Shown: positions 11,371 through 20,332 of the stretch, one piece after another
Layout: the number at the start of each line of letters is the position of its first letter
How positions within the stretch are numbered: position 1 is the stretch's first letter
NCBI GenBank assembly: GCA_026646885.1
Contig: JAPKHK010000014.1
Coordinates: 23,398-87,397 of the forward strand
Length of the DNA: 64,000 nucleotides
Source: Casimicrobiaceae bacterium
GTDB taxonomy: Bacteria > Pseudomonadota > Gammaproteobacteria > Burkholderiales > Casimicrobiaceae
Direction of reading: 5' to 3'
Program-made: the position numbers and the translations under genes
Notes under the pieces: model-generated
Databases searched by the model: none
Seen by the model: only the letters and a program-made list of their open reading frames with translations
What the model was told of the DNA's origin: nothing

Positions 11371-11431
11371 GATACACTCAACACGACGATATCAAGGTGT
11401 TGAGTATCATCTCCGGCAGACCCGCGGTCAA
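11371..11431 (-). promoter_or_regulatory. Predicted pad promoter with overlapping operator
   Basis: On the minus strand TTGACC (11426-11431), a 17-bp spacer and GATACT (11403-11408) form a sigma70-like promoter about 53 nt upstream of the padE GTG. An inverted repeat, GATACACTCAACAC (11371-11384) and GTGTTGAGTATC (11397-11408; one bulged base, 12-bp spacer), covers the -10 box and the first transcribed bases. That is the position of a repressor operator. No regulator gene lies nearby in the window. Confidence 0.6.
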
Positions 11432-11531
11432 GCCCGCCGAAGCCTCGATTCGCTCCCGCGCATACCTGATCCCGCCCCCTGCGCGGCGAGCGGGTCGCCC
11501 GCTACCGACACCTCGCTATTCCCAGACCCCC

Positions 11532-12074
11532 TCAGTCATTCCATACCGGCGGATCGGGATCGTCGGCCCAGTGAGGGTCGGGCTTGGGTGTACGGTCGAG
11601 CCAGGACTGGATGAGGGCGACGTGCTCGGCTTCATCGGCCTCCATCTCTTTGATTGCTTCGCGCAAATCGGCCGGCGCGTCGACGGACAGGCGGCGAAAG
11701 AACTCATAGGCGCGCTTTTCGTTGTGCAGGGCGATTTGCAGGGCATGGTAGGGCTGCATCAGATAGTGCAGTTCCTCGGGATCCCCCGACTCCGGACCCG
11801 ATGCGCGCTCCCATTGATACCCGCCCTCGGGCGCCGCTGGCGGCGTCGTCCAGCTCATGTGTTCGAGGACCTGTTCACTGTGGCGGCCTTCGATGCGCGC
11901 AAGCTTGCGAAACATTTCGGCCACCTCGCGGTTGTTGTGGGTTTCCATGATGTCGGCGAATTCGGCGTAGCGCTCGGCCGCCTCTTGTTCCATGGCGTAG
12001 GCGTAGCGCATCAAATCCTCGACGGTCTTGATTTCGGGCAGTGCGCCGCCCGCGCGCGTTTCCGGATTGCTCAT
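11532..12074 (-). CDS. Ferritin-like diiron protein in the kor operon
   Basis: Encodes 180 residues forming a four-helix ferritin-like domain. Two carboxylate/His motifs of the rubrerythrin type are visible: an N-terminal Glu in YAMEQEAAERYAEF with EGRHSEQV (ExxH), then HNEKRAYEFF with EADEAEHV (ExxH). There is no C-terminal rubredoxin CxxC. The start overlaps the korB stop (ATGA), so it is translated with korAB. A role in removing peroxide or oxygen near oxygen-sensitive ferredoxin enzymes is inferred from the family and context. Structural or iron-handling roles are also possible. Confidence 0.75.
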   Translation of the reverse strand: MSNPETRAGGALPEIKTVEDLMRYAYAMEQEAAERYAEFADIMETHNNREVAEMFRKLARIEGRHSEQVLEHMSWTTPPAAPEGGYQWERASGPESGDPEELHYLMQPYHALQIALHNEKRAYEFFRRLSVDAPADLREAIKEMEADEAEHVALIQSWLDRTPKPDPHWADDPDPPVWND

Positions 12075-12916
12075 AGCGCGAACTCCGTTTCGATGTCAGC
12101 AACCGTGCGCAGTGCTCGACCGATCGGCGGCCGGTACGGGGGCCGCTCGCCCTGGTACAGGACACCGATGTTGAAACCGTCGTCGGTCATCAATCGCCGC
12201 GCCGCGCGAGCGCCGTCGTTGGTGGGGGGCACCGGTGACGGGCGCACCATGCTCTTCCAGTCACGCTGCTCGGGCCGGAAGGTGACGCAGGGTGAGAGGA
12301 TCTCCACGAAGGAAAAGCCCGGGGCCTTGATCGCCTCGGCGACGATGTCGGCGGTGCCGTTGGGGTCGCCGGCAAAGGCCCGAGCGACGAAGTTGGCGCC
12401 CGCAGCCAGGGCGATCACCATCGGGTGAAAGGCACGCAGTCCGGTGCCGGTAGGGGAGAGCTTGGACTTCCAATCCGGCTCGGTGGTCGGAGAGGGCTGG
12501 CCCTTGGTCATGCCGTAGACGTGGTTGTCCATCACGATGTAGGTCATGTCCACGTTGCGGCGGCAGGCGTGCAGGAAGTGATTGCCGCCGATGGAATAAC
12601 CGTCGCCATCACCACCCGTGACCACCACCGTCATGTCCGGGCGCGCAATCTTCAATCCGGTCGCGGCCGCCAGCGATCGGCCGTGCACGCCGTGAAAGCC
12701 GTAGGTCGAAGTGTAGGCCGGTATGCGCGACGAGCAGCCGATCCCCGAGACCACCGAGGTCTGCTCTGGGCGCAGTTGCAACTGGGCAAAAGCCTTGGTG
12801 AGGGCGAGCAGGACGGAGTAATCTCCGCAGCCCGGACACCAGATCGGCTTGTAATCGGATTTGTAATCACCCGCGGTAAGCGGAACGGCTTCGAGGTTGC
12901 TGGGGCAGGAACTCAT
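12071..12916 (-). CDS. korB: 2-oxoglutarate (2-oxoacid):ferredoxin oxidoreductase beta subunit KorB
   Basis: TPP-binding beta subunit, 281 residues from the ATG at 12916 that overlaps the korA stop. Signatures are IWCPGCGDYSVL, VSGIGCSSRIPAYTSTYGFHG, GDGDGYSIGGNHFLHA and MDNHVYGMTKGQPSPTT, matching KorB-type enzymes. With KorA it oxidises 2-oxoglutarate to succinyl-CoA and reduces ferredoxin. In Thauera aromatica this enzyme is described as the ferredoxin reductant for benzoyl-CoA reductase. Substrate assignment rests on context, because the family also acts on other 2-oxoacids. Confidence 0.88.
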   Translation of the reverse strand: MSSCPSNLEAVPLTAGDYKSDYKPIWCPGCGDYSVLLALTKAFAQLQLRPEQTSVVSGIGCSSRIPAYTSTYGFHGVHGRSLAAATGLKIARPDMTVVVTGGDGDGYSIGGNHFLHACRRNVDMTYIVMDNHVYGMTKGQPSPTTEPDWKSKLSPTGTGLRAFHPMVIALAAGANFVARAFAGDPNGTADIVAEAIKAPGFSFVEILSPCVTFRPEQRDWKSMVRPSPVPPTNDGARAARRLMTDDGFNIGVLYQGERPPYRPPIGRALRTVADIETEFAL

Positions 12917-14646
12917 GCGCGACTCCATTCGATGAGTTGGCGATGGACTTCGTCGGGCCGAATGGGCAGCGGCCCGGGATGGGCAAAACTGGCGAGCGGG
13001 GCCAGGAAGTCGTATTCCGAGCGCAAGTAGCGATAGAACTGGCGGCTGTGATTCTGTTCGACCACCAGGATACGCTTGACGCCGGCCAGCGCCTTGGCGA
13101 GGCGCTCGGGCCGCGTCGGCGCGAGCAGCCGCACTGAGACCAACCGAACCCTGACCCCGTCGCTCGCGGCGCGGCGAATGGCTTCCCGCACCGGGCCAGT
13201 GGTTGAGCCCAGGGTGATGACCGCGAGGTCCCCGTCGCCCTCGAGGTCGGCCCAATAGTCACCATAATCGTTCTGCACTAGCTTGCGCTCCCGCTTGACG
13301 AGCTGTACACGGTGGTCGGTGGCTTGCGAGGATGGTGTGCCTTTTTCATTGTGTTCCAAGCCGTCGGCCGTATAAGCCAAACCGGGGGTTCCTGGCACAG
13401 CCATGGGCGAGATGCCGCTGTCGGTGATTTGGTAGCGGCGATAGTTCTCCGTGCCCTCCGGAGCGATGAGCCGCTCGGCTACATAGGGGGCGTCTTCCGG
13501 CCTATCGATGACACCTAGGGCCTGACCAAAGAACTGGTCGGAAAGCACTAACGCCGGGCTTTGCAGCTTTTCCGCCAGATGCACCGCCCATTGGGTGGCG
13601 GTGAGACAGTCGGCGATGGAATTGGGAACGACGACGAGGCGCGGCGCGTCGCCGTGCAGGCCGTTGACGGCTATGCTGATGTCGCTTTGCTCACTTTTCG
13701 CGGGGATACCGGTGGACGGTCCGCCGCGCATGACATCGATGACCACGATGGGCGTTTCAGATGCAACCGAAAGACCCAGCGCTTCGATCATCAGCGACAG
13801 CCCTGGACCCGCCGTTGCGGTGAGCGAGGGCGTGCCGCCGTAAGAGGCTCCGATTGCCATGTTGATCGATGCGAGTTCGTCCTCCGCCTGCACCAGCACG
13901 CCACCGACATCGGCGAGGTGCGGCGCAAGCCACTCGAGCACCTCGGTGGCGGGTGTGATCGGGTAGGCGGCGACGAAACGCACGCCACCGCGGATGGCGC
14001 CAAAGCCCGCTGCTTCGTTGCCGGTAATCAACCATCGCGGGCGCTCGGATTTGGCGACAGCCAAAGAGCGCGATGGCAGGTTGGCCGCAGCAGCATAACC
14101 CGCCTCGACCGCGGCAAGGCTCGCAGGCAATCGCTCGCTGGCTTTCTTGAGGGAGGTCGTCACCGCCGACTTGGCCGCATCGAGAGGCAAGCCCAGCAGG
14201 CCGGCACACACACCCAGGGCGATCATGTTGGGCCAAGCGCCACTGATGGCCTTGGCCATATCCTTCAAGTTGAGGTCGTGCTGCTTCGCGCCGGTGCGCG
14301 TGAACGCCTCGGGAACGGGCCCTTGGGAGAGGTCGCCGATGATCAGGCTGTCCGCGTCGAGTGGAATCTCGTCGGCAAAACGGTGGATATTCTGCCAATC
14401 GATGGCGATCAGCGCATCGAAGCGATCGTCCAAGTTTTGCACCGGTGCGCTCGATATGCGCAGCAGTGCCGCTGCCTCGCCGCCCCGGATTTGGGGCCCG
14501 CTGGTGCGAACGAAAAGGCCGTAGAGGCCAGCCCGCGCAGCTGCGGTCAAAAGCAAACTGCCGGTGGTCATCACCCCCGCGCCGCCGCTGCCGGCGATGG
14601 CGAGGGAAACGCTCTTCGGCGCTCCGGTGGATTCTTCCATGGCCAT
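12913..14646 (-). CDS. korA: 2-oxoglutarate (2-oxoacid):ferredoxin oxidoreductase gamma-alpha subunit KorA
   Basis: Fused gamma-alpha subunit, 577 residues from the ATG at 14646, which follows GGAGG at good spacing. The gamma domain (about residues 10-190) begins LAIAGSGGAGVMTTGS with the RTSGPQIRGGEAA loop. The alpha domain begins near residue 210 (FVAAYPITPATEVLEWLAPHL) with TATAGPGLSLM and VMRGGPSTG. The sizes of KorA and KorB fit the two-subunit Thauera-type enzyme. It is the first gene of the leftward arm, divergent from had and sharing its promoter region. Confidence 0.9.
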   Translation of the reverse strand: MAMEESTGAPKSVSLAIAGSGGAGVMTTGSLLLTAAARAGLYGLFVRTSGPQIRGGEAAALLRISSAPVQNLDDRFDALIAIDWQNIHRFADEIPLDADSLIIGDLSQGPVPEAFTRTGAKQHDLNLKDMAKAISGAWPNMIALGVCAGLLGLPLDAAKSAVTTSLKKASERLPASLAAVEAGYAAAANLPSRSLAVAKSERPRWLITGNEAAGFGAIRGGVRFVAAYPITPATEVLEWLAPHLADVGGVLVQAEDELASINMAIGASYGGTPSLTATAGPGLSLMIEALGLSVASETPIVVIDVMRGGPSTGIPAKSEQSDISIAVNGLHGDAPRLVVVPNSIADCLTATQWAVHLAEKLQSPALVLSDQFFGQALGVIDRPEDAPYVAERLIAPEGTENYRRYQITDSGISPMAVPGTPGLAYTADGLEHNEKGTPSSQATDHRVQLVKRERKLVQNDYGDYWADLEGDGDLAVITLGSTTGPVREAIRRAASDGVRVRLVSVRLLAPTRPERLAKALAGVKRILVVEQNHSRQFYRYLRSEYDFLAPLASFAHPGPLPIRPDEVHRQLIEWSRA

Positions 14647-14691
14647 AAAGCCTCCAAATCGATCGAACAAAGCGCGGCAGCCACGCGCGCG

Positions 14692-14714
14692 CCACCTCGC
14701 GATAAGCGAGGTGG
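14692..14714. promoter_or_regulatory. Inverted repeat in the korA leader
   Basis: CCACCTCGC (14692-14700) and GCGAGGTGG (14706-14714) form a perfect 9-bp stem with a 5-nt loop. It lies inside the predicted korA 5' untranslated region, about 45 nt before the ribosome binding site. It may be a leader hairpin affecting korA expression or a protein site. There is no T-tract that would make it a simple attenuator. Confidence 0.45.
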
Positions 14715-14739
14715 GTCTCCTTCGCCAATCCCGATAGGG

Positions 14740-14786
14740 ATGGTACCGGGCTTGGCGTTGACATCAAATTCGCATTCCGGTACCAT
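14740..14786. promoter_or_regulatory. Operator-like inverted repeat between korA and had
   Basis: A perfect 10-bp inverted repeat, ATGGTACCGG (14740-14749) and CCGGTACCAT (14777-14786), is separated by 27 bp. The right arm coincides with the -10 of the predicted had promoter and sits just downstream of the predicted korA start point. The left arm lies upstream of the had -35. A dimeric regulator bound here could control both arms, but no regulator gene is adjacent. Confidence 0.55.
14758..14786 (+). promoter_or_regulatory. Predicted promoter of the had-oah-dch-bcrCBAD-fdx operon
   Basis: A consensus -35 TTGACA (14758-14763), a 17-bp spacer and TACCAT (14781-14786) give a predicted start near 14793 and a leader of about 80 nt before the had ATG. 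The assignment is by sequence match and position only. Confidence 0.6.
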
Positions 14787-14787
14787 A

Positions 14788-14816
14788 ATACTAAATTAAA
14801 CCCGATATCTCGTCAA
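14788..14816 (-). promoter_or_regulatory. Predicted promoter of the korA operon
   Basis: On the minus strand TTGACG (14811-14816), 17 bp, then TAGTAT (14788-14793) gives a start near 14781. Its -10 is immediately beside the -10 of the opposing had promoter, so polymerase could occupy only one of the two at a time. Confidence 0.55.
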
Positions 14817-14872
14817 GAACGTTTACTGACGCGGTTTTCGGGAGGAATCGTAAGGACCAACCGGAGGTATTG

Positions 14873-15943
14873 ATGAGCCTGGCAGCACACCGCTGGATGA
14901 TGACCGCACCTAATACGCCGATGGTGCGCGAGACGTTTCAGGCCCACCCTGGGCCCGGCGAAGTGGTGGTCAAAATTGCCGGCTGCGGTGTTTGTCACAC
15001 CGACCTCGGCTACTTCTATGATGGCGTGCGCACCAATCATGCGCTGCCGCTGGCCTTGGGCCATGAGATCAGCGGACACGTTTGCGCCACCGGCGTCGGC
15101 GCGGAAAGCTGGATGGGCAAAGCAGTAATCGTCCCCGCGGTGATGCCTTGCGGCGAGTGCGGCCCCTGCAAGCGCGGCAAACCGGCGATCTGCCGCGCCC
15201 AGAAGATGCCCGGCAACGACATTCAAGGCGGCTTCGGCAGCCACATTGTGGTGCCGGCCAAGGGTTTGTGCCCGGTCGACGAAGGACGATTGGCCAAGAT
15301 TGGCTTGCAGCTTGCCGATGTTTCCGTGGTGGCCGATGCGGTGACCACTCCTTATCAAGCCGTCATGCGCGCCGGCATCGCTCCGGGCAGCTTGGCAATC
15401 GTCATCGGCGTGGGCGGCGTGGGCGGCTATTGCGCGCAGATCGCCGCGGCCAAGGGCGCCAGGGTGGTTGCCATCGACGTCGACAACGAAAAACTCGCGG
15501 CGATGAGGCCTTATGGCGTGGGACTCACCCTCAACTCGCGCGAGCTGGACGGCAAGGGTTTAAAAGGCGCGATCAGCGAATTCGCCAAAGCCAACGGCCT
15601 GCCGACCACCGAATGGAATATTTTCGAATGCTCGGGCACGGCGCCTGGACAACTTACCGCCTATGGACTCCTGGTGCATGGCGCCACGCTCTCCGTGGTG
15701 GGCTTCACCATGGACAAGGTCGAAGTGCGCCTCTCCAATCTGATGGCCTTCGACGCCAAGGCCATCGGCAACTGGGGCTGCCCGCCGGAACTTTATCCGG
15801 CCACGCTGGAGCTGGTGCTCGAAGGCAAGGTGCAGGTGAAGCCCTTCGTCGAGCAGCATCCGCTCGATCAAATCAATGCCATTTTCGAAGACGTGCACCA
15901 CCGCAAGATCAAGAAGCGTGTGGTGTTGACGCCCTCGGCCTGA
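14873..15943 (+). CDS. had: 6-hydroxycyclohex-1-ene-1-carbonyl-CoA dehydrogenase
   Basis: NAD-dependent, zinc-type medium-chain alcohol dehydrogenase of 356 residues. It oxidises 6-hydroxycyclohex-1-ene-1-carbonyl-CoA to the 6-oxo compound in the anaerobic benzoyl-CoA pathway. The catalytic zinc region is [12 protein letters not shown] with GHEISGHV. The structural zinc loop [17 protein letters not shown] has four cysteines, and the NAD fold is [19 protein letters not shown]. The ATG at 14873 follows GGAGG; an in-frame TTG one codon upstream is less likely. The product call relies on its place directly before oah, dch and bcr, since the fold alone is shared by many dehydrogenases. Confidence 0.93.
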   Translation: MSLAAHRWMMTAPNTPMVRETFQAHPGPGEVVVKIAGCGVCHTDLGYFYDGVRTNHALPLALGHEISGHVCATGVGAESWMGKAVIVPAVMPCGECGPCKRGKPAICRAQKMPGNDIQGGFGSHIVVPAKGLCPVDEGRLAKIGLQLADVSVVADAVTTPYQAVMRAGIAPGSLAIVIGVGGVGGYCAQIAAAKGARVVAIDVDNEKLAAMRPYGVGLTLNSRELDGKGLKGAISEFAKANGLPTTEWNIFECSGTAPGQLTAYGLLVHGATLSVVGFTMDKVEVRLSNLMAFDAKAIGNWGCPPELYPATLELVLEGKVQVKPFVEQHPLDQINAIFEDVHHRKIKKRVVLTPSA

Positions 15944-15970
15944 AACCCGAAACCTGGAGAGACCCGCGCC

Positions 15971-17071
15971 ATGCGCAAGTTCAATGATCACAATCTGGTG
16001 CCCGAATTCAGCAGTCCCGGTGTGCGTTATGAGAAGCGCCCGGCCAAGACGCCCGACGGCAAAGTTGCCGAAGGCCTGTATAACGCCTGGATCATTCTCG
16101 ACAACCCGACGCAATACAACTCCTACACCACCGAAATGGTGAAGGGTGTGATCCTCGCTTTCCGCGCCGCCAGCAATGCGCGCGACGTGAACTGCGTGGT
16201 TTTCACCGGCGTGGGTGACAAGGCCTTTTGCACCGGGGGCAACACCAAAGAATACGCCGAATACTACGCCGGCCACCCGCAGGAATACCGCCAGTACATG
16301 CGGCTCTTCAACGACATGGTGTCGGCCATTCTGGCCTGCGACAAACCGGTGATTTGCCGGGTCAACGGCATGCGCATCGGCGGCGGACAGGAAATCGGCA
16401 TGGCCTGCGATTTTTCTGTTTCCTCGGATTTGGCGCGTTACGGCCAGGCCGGCCCCAAGCACGGCTCCGCCCCGATCGGTGGCGCCACGGATTTTCTGCC
16501 CGTGATCGTGGGCGCCGAGCGCGCCATGGCCGCTTGCGTTTTGTGCGAACCCTTCAGTGCGCACAAGGCCTATCAGATGGGCGTAATCAGCGATCTGGTG
16601 CCGGCGCTCAAAGTCGATGGCCAATACGTCGCCAATCCCTTGGTCGAAACCCAGCGCATGGTCGATGCGTTCGGCCGCAATGTGTATGGCGAACCCAAAA
16701 CCGGCGATGCCTTGAAAGAAGGCAAAGCGCTGATGGCCAAGGGCACGGTCGATTTGTCCTTGCTCGACGCCAAGGTCGAAGAGCTTTGCGCCAAGATACT
16801 GCTGACCTTCCCCGATTGCACCACCAAGACCCTCGAAGAACTGAGGAAGCCCAAGCTCAATGCCTGGAACCTGAACAAGGAAAACTCCCGCGCCTGGCTC
16901 GCCCTCAACATGATGACCGAAGCGCGTTCGGGTTTCACCGCCTTCAACGAAGGCCCCAAGGACGATCGCGAAATCGATTTCGTGCTCTTGCGTCAGAAGC
17001 TTGCCGCGGGCCAGAGCTGGGTAGGCAGCCTACACGACGAAATCCAGCCCCAGGCCAAGAAGCATGGCTGA
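15971..17071 (+). CDS. oah: 6-oxocyclohex-1-ene-1-carbonyl-CoA hydrolase
   Basis: Crotonase-fold ring-opening hydrolase of 366 residues. It adds water twice to 6-oxocyclohex-1-ene-1-carbonyl-CoA and cleaves the ring to 3-hydroxypimelyl-CoA. The oxyanion-hole regions are visible as KAFCTGGNTKEYAEYY and RVNGMRIGGGQEIGMACDF. It is much longer than an ordinary enoyl-CoA hydratase (about 260 residues), as is usual for Oah. It starts 27 bp after had, and its last 8 bp overlap the start of dch, so the two are translationally coupled. Confidence 0.94.
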   Translation: MRKFNDHNLVPEFSSPGVRYEKRPAKTPDGKVAEGLYNAWIILDNPTQYNSYTTEMVKGVILAFRAASNARDVNCVVFTGVGDKAFCTGGNTKEYAEYYAGHPQEYRQYMRLFNDMVSAILACDKPVICRVNGMRIGGGQEIGMACDFSVSSDLARYGQAGPKHGSAPIGGATDFLPVIVGAERAMAACVLCEPFSAHKAYQMGVISDLVPALKVDGQYVANPLVETQRMVDAFGRNVYGEPKTGDALKEGKALMAKGTVDLSLLDAKVEELCAKILLTFPDCTTKTLEELRKPKLNAWNLNKENSRAWLALNMMTEARSGFTAFNEGPKDDREIDFVLLRQKLAAGQSWVGSLHDEIQPQAKKHG

Positions 17072-17840
17072 CACCGCTTCTCCCCTCAAGGTCTGGCTCG
17101 AGGAAAACGGGGCGCTCCTGCGCCTGCGCCTCGCTCGACCCAAGGCCAATATCGTCGATGCGCAAATGATCGCGGCGCTCACCGCCGCTTTTGCCGCGCA
17201 TCGCGCGACCCAGGGTTTGCGCGGCGTCTTGCTCGATCACGAAGGCCCGCACTTCAGCTTCGGCGCCAGCGTGGAAGAGCATTTGCCCGGCCAGTGCGCC
17301 GGCATGCTCAAGGGCCTGCATGCGCTCATCCTCGGCATGCTCGAGTTCCCGGTGCCGATTTTGGTGGCCGTACGCGGGCAGTGTTTGGGCGGCGGCCTGG
17401 AAGTGGTGCTCGCCGGAAGCCAGATTTTTGTCGCCCAAGACGCCAAGCTCGGCCAGCCCGAGTTGAAGCTCGGCGTTTTCGCGCCGGCCGCCAGCGTGTT
17501 GCTTCCGCCGCGTGTGGGCTTGCCCGTGGCTGAGGACTTGCTCTTCTCCGGCCGCAGCATGGATGCCGCCGAAAGTGTGCGCGTGGGTCTTGCGGCCAGC
17601 GCTTCGGACGATCCCGAAGCCGCCGCACTGGCCTATTTCCGCGAACACCTCGCCAGCAAGAGCGCGGCTTCGCTGGCGCTTGCCGTGCAAGCGGTGCGCG
17701 CGCCGCAGCTCGCCGAAACCCGTCGCCGCATCGCCGAAGTCGAGCGGCTTTATCTCGAAACCTTGATGAACACGCACGACGCGAACGAGGGGCTCAACGC
17801 TTTCGTCGCCAAGCGCGCGCCACACTGGGAGCACCGCTGA
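17064..17840 (+). CDS. dch: Cyclohexa-1,5-diene-1-carbonyl-CoA hydratase
   Basis: Enoyl-CoA hydratase-fold protein of 258 residues. It hydrates the cyclic dienoyl-CoA made by benzoyl-CoA reductase to 6-hydroxycyclohex-1-ene-1-carbonyl-CoA. The first oxyanion-hole segment is HFSFGASVEEHLPG and the second is VAVRGQCLGGGLEVVLAGSQIF. The segment AKLGQPELKLGVFAPAAS, where crotonases place their catalytic residues, differs from canonical hydratases, as is known for dienoyl-CoA hydratases. It overlaps oah by 8 bp and is 2 bp from bcrC, so it is firmly in the operon. Confidence 0.92.
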   Translation: MADTASPLKVWLEENGALLRLRLARPKANIVDAQMIAALTAAFAAHRATQGLRGVLLDHEGPHFSFGASVEEHLPGQCAGMLKGLHALILGMLEFPVPILVAVRGQCLGGGLEVVLAGSQIFVAQDAKLGQPELKLGVFAPAASVLLPPRVGLPVAEDLLFSGRSMDAAESVRVGLAASASDDPEAAALAYFREHLASKSAASLALAVQAVRAPQLAETRRRIAEVERLYLETLMNTHDANEGLNAFVAKRAPHWEHR

Positions 17841-17842
17841 CC

Positions 17843-19012
17843 ATGAGTAAAGTTGCAGCAATCATCCAGCGCTGTGAAGCGCTTTACGAAGACCTCGATT
17901 TCAAATCGGTCAAGGAATGGAAGGCGGCGGCCCCCAACCGCAAGGTAGTGGGTTACTTGCCGATTTACGTGCCGCGCGAAATTGCGCACGCCGCGGGGAT
18001 TCTCTCCGTAGGCATTCTGGGCGGTGGCGACCAACTCGAAGTGATTCAGGGCGACGCCTATTACCAGAGCTACATCTGCCGCATTCCACGAAGCACCATC
18101 GAGCTAGGTCTCACCGGCAAACTCGACCATTTCGACGGCATGCTTTTCCCTTCGATTTGCGACGTCATTCGCAATTTGTCAGGCATGTGGCAAATCCTGT
18201 TCAAGGACAAATACGTTCGCTACTTCGATGTTCCCCAGAACTACGAAGACAACATCGGCGGCACTTACTACGTGCATGAGCTGGAAATCCTGCGCGACGA
18301 CCTCGCGAAACTCGCCGGCGTCGAAATCACCAACGAGAAGCTCAACCGCTCGATCGCCGTGTTCAACGAGAACCGCCGCGTCATCCGCGAGCTCTACGCC
18401 TATCGCGCCGCCGAGCCTTGGCAAGTGCCCACCACCGAGGTGTATTTGCTGATGCGCGCCGGCATGGTATTGCCGGTCGAGGAACATACCCAGTTGCTCA
18501 AAGACTATCTGGCGGCGACCAAGGCTGAACCCCGCGCCAAGCGCGACAACGCCCGAGTGGTGGTCAACGGCACCTTCTGCGAACAACCGCCCCTGAACCT
18601 CATCAAGTCGATCGAAATGGCTGGCTGCTACGTCGTGGACGACGATTTCATGCTGGTCAACCGTTGGCTTCTGGACGATGTTCCCACCGACGGCGATGCG
18701 CTGGACAATCTTTCCAAGGCTTTCCTGCACCGTTCGGCTTCGACCTCCGCCAAATATGAAACCCGAAAGGAAGAAAAGGGCCAGTACCTGCTGTCGCAAG
18801 TGAAAACGCGCAAGGCGGAAGGTGTGGTCTTTGCCTGCCCGTCATTCTGTGATCCGGCGCTCTTGGAACGCCCGATGCTGCAAGACGTGCTCAGCGCCCA
18901 TGGCGTGCCGCACACCGCGTTCAAATACGCTGAAAACACCGGCCAGATGGCGCCCATCCGCGAACAGGCCGGAACCTTTGCCGATTCCATCAAACTTTGG
19001 AGCGCCGCATGA
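17843..19012 (+). CDS. bcrC: Benzoyl-CoA reductase subunit C
   Basis: Substrate-reducing module subunit, 389 residues, of ATP-dependent class I benzoyl-CoA reductase. It belongs to the 2-hydroxyacyl-CoA dehydratase D-component (HgdB/FldC) family. Conserved cysteines for [4Fe-4S] ligation lie in YICRIPRSTIELG, FPSICDVIRNLSG and ACPSFCDP. With BcrB it binds benzoyl-CoA and the low-potential clusters that reduce the ring. Its stop overlaps the bcrB start (ATGA). Confidence 0.96.
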   Translation: MSKVAAIIQRCEALYEDLDFKSVKEWKAAAPNRKVVGYLPIYVPREIAHAAGILSVGILGGGDQLEVIQGDAYYQSYICRIPRSTIELGLTGKLDHFDGMLFPSICDVIRNLSGMWQILFKDKYVRYFDVPQNYEDNIGGTYYVHELEILRDDLAKLAGVEITNEKLNRSIAVFNENRRVIRELYAYRAAEPWQVPTTEVYLLMRAGMVLPVEEHTQLLKDYLAATKAEPRAKRDNARVVVNGTFCEQPPLNLIKSIEMAGCYVVDDDFMLVNRWLLDDVPTDGDALDNLSKAFLHRSASTSAKYETRKEEKGQYLLSQVKTRKAEGVVFACPSFCDPALLERPMLQDVLSAHGVPHTAFKYAENTGQMAPIREQAGTFADSIKLWSAA

Positions 19013-20322
19013 CTACCCCCGCCACCGCCGCCATGCCCGCGAGCAGCAAGAAGCCGCAGGTTCAGAAAGAAGACGCGATGTGGCTCCAAAAGGAGCTCAT
19101 CAATCGCAACTATCAAGAGCTGGCCACCGCGCACGAACGCGGCAAGAAGATTTCGGCCACTTTCGTGCCGGGCAATCTGAACGAGCTCCTGATGTGCTTC
19201 GATTTTGCCCGGAGCCTGCCGGAGACCAACCAGCTCCAAAACGGCATGCGCAAGAAGTCCGGCAAGTTCATCATGGACGCCGAGCGCGACGGGCAGTCCG
19301 AAGACGTCTGCACCTATGTAAAGTCCGACCTCGGCATGATGTTGAATGGCCAGGTCGGCCCCACCGGCGACCCCATGCCGCGCCCCGACGTGCTGCTCCT
19401 TTCCTACACCGGCTGTTTCACCTTCATGAAGTGGTTCGAGCTGATTCGCCAGAAGTTCGGTGGCGAAGCGGTGATGCTGCATGTACCTTACCAAGGTGAC
19501 GGCAAAATCAACCCCAACATGCGCGACTATGTCGTCAAGCAATTGAAAGACACGGTCATTCCCGCGCTCGAGAAGGCCTCGGGGGTGAAGTTCGACATCG
19601 ACCGCCTGCGCCAGTACATGAAAGAATCGGCCAAGGCGGAAGAGAATCTGGTGCATGTGCTGCAATCGGCCAAAAACCGGCCTTCGCCCATCGACGGCTA
19701 TTTCGGCGGCGTGTATTACATCGGCCCGATCTTCACTGCCTTCCGCGGTACGCCCGAGGCGACCAAGTTCTACGGCATGCTGAGGGACGAAATCGACCAG
19801 CGCGTGCGCGACAAGAAAGGCCCCATTACCCCCGATGGCGAAATGACTTCCGAGCGCTATCGCCTGGTGGTGGAAGGCCCGCCCAACTGGACGAGTTTCC
19901 GCGACTTCTGGAAGATGTTCTACGAAGACGGCGCGGTCGTGGTCACCAGCACCTACGCCAAAGTGGGCGGTCTCTACGACTTCGGTTTCCGGCACGACCC
20001 CGATCGTCCGCTGGAGTCCTTGGCCGAGTACTGCATGGGCTGCTACACCAACCTCAACCTACCGCAGCGCATCGACATGATTTGCAAGTACATCGAGGAA
20101 TACCAAGCCGATGGTTTGCTCATCAACTCGATCAAGAGCTGCAACAGCTTCTCCGCCGGCCAGCTGCTGATTCTGCGGGAAGTGGAAAAGCGCACCGGCA
20201 AACCCGCGGCCTTCATCGAAACCGATCTGGTCGATCCGCGCTACTTCTCCGCCGCCAACGTGAAGAACCGTCTGGAGAGCTATTTCCAGATGATCGAGCA
20301 GAAGCGCGCAGCGCAGCACTGA
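19009..20322 (+). CDS. bcrB: Benzoyl-CoA reductase subunit B
   Basis: Second substrate-module subunit, 437 residues from the ATG at 19009 in the ATGA overlap with bcrC. It is HgdB-like, with cysteines in [25 protein letters not shown] and [14 protein letters not shown]. Together with BcrC it houses the active site for two-electron reduction of benzoyl-CoA to cyclohexa-1,5-diene-1-carbonyl-CoA. The order bcrC-bcrB-bcrA-bcrD is that of Thauera aromatica rather than the bzdNOPQ arrangement. Confidence 0.96.
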   Translation: MTTPATAAMPASSKKPQVQKEDAMWLQKELINRNYQELATAHERGKKISATFVPGNLNELLMCFDFARSLPETNQLQNGMRKKSGKFIMDAERDGQSEDVCTYVKSDLGMMLNGQVGPTGDPMPRPDVLLLSYTGCFTFMKWFELIRQKFGGEAVMLHVPYQGDGKINPNMRDYVVKQLKDTVIPALEKASGVKFDIDRLRQYMKESAKAEENLVHVLQSAKNRPSPIDGYFGGVYYIGPIFTAFRGTPEATKFYGMLRDEIDQRVRDKKGPITPDGEMTSERYRLVVEGPPNWTSFRDFWKMFYEDGAVVVTSTYAKVGGLYDFGFRHDPDRPLESLAEYCMGCYTNLNLPQRIDMICKYIEEYQADGLLINSIKSCNSFSAGQLLILREVEKRTGKPAAFIETDLVDPRYFSAANVKNRLESYFQMIEQKRAAQH

Positions 20323-20332
20323 GGGAATTCAC

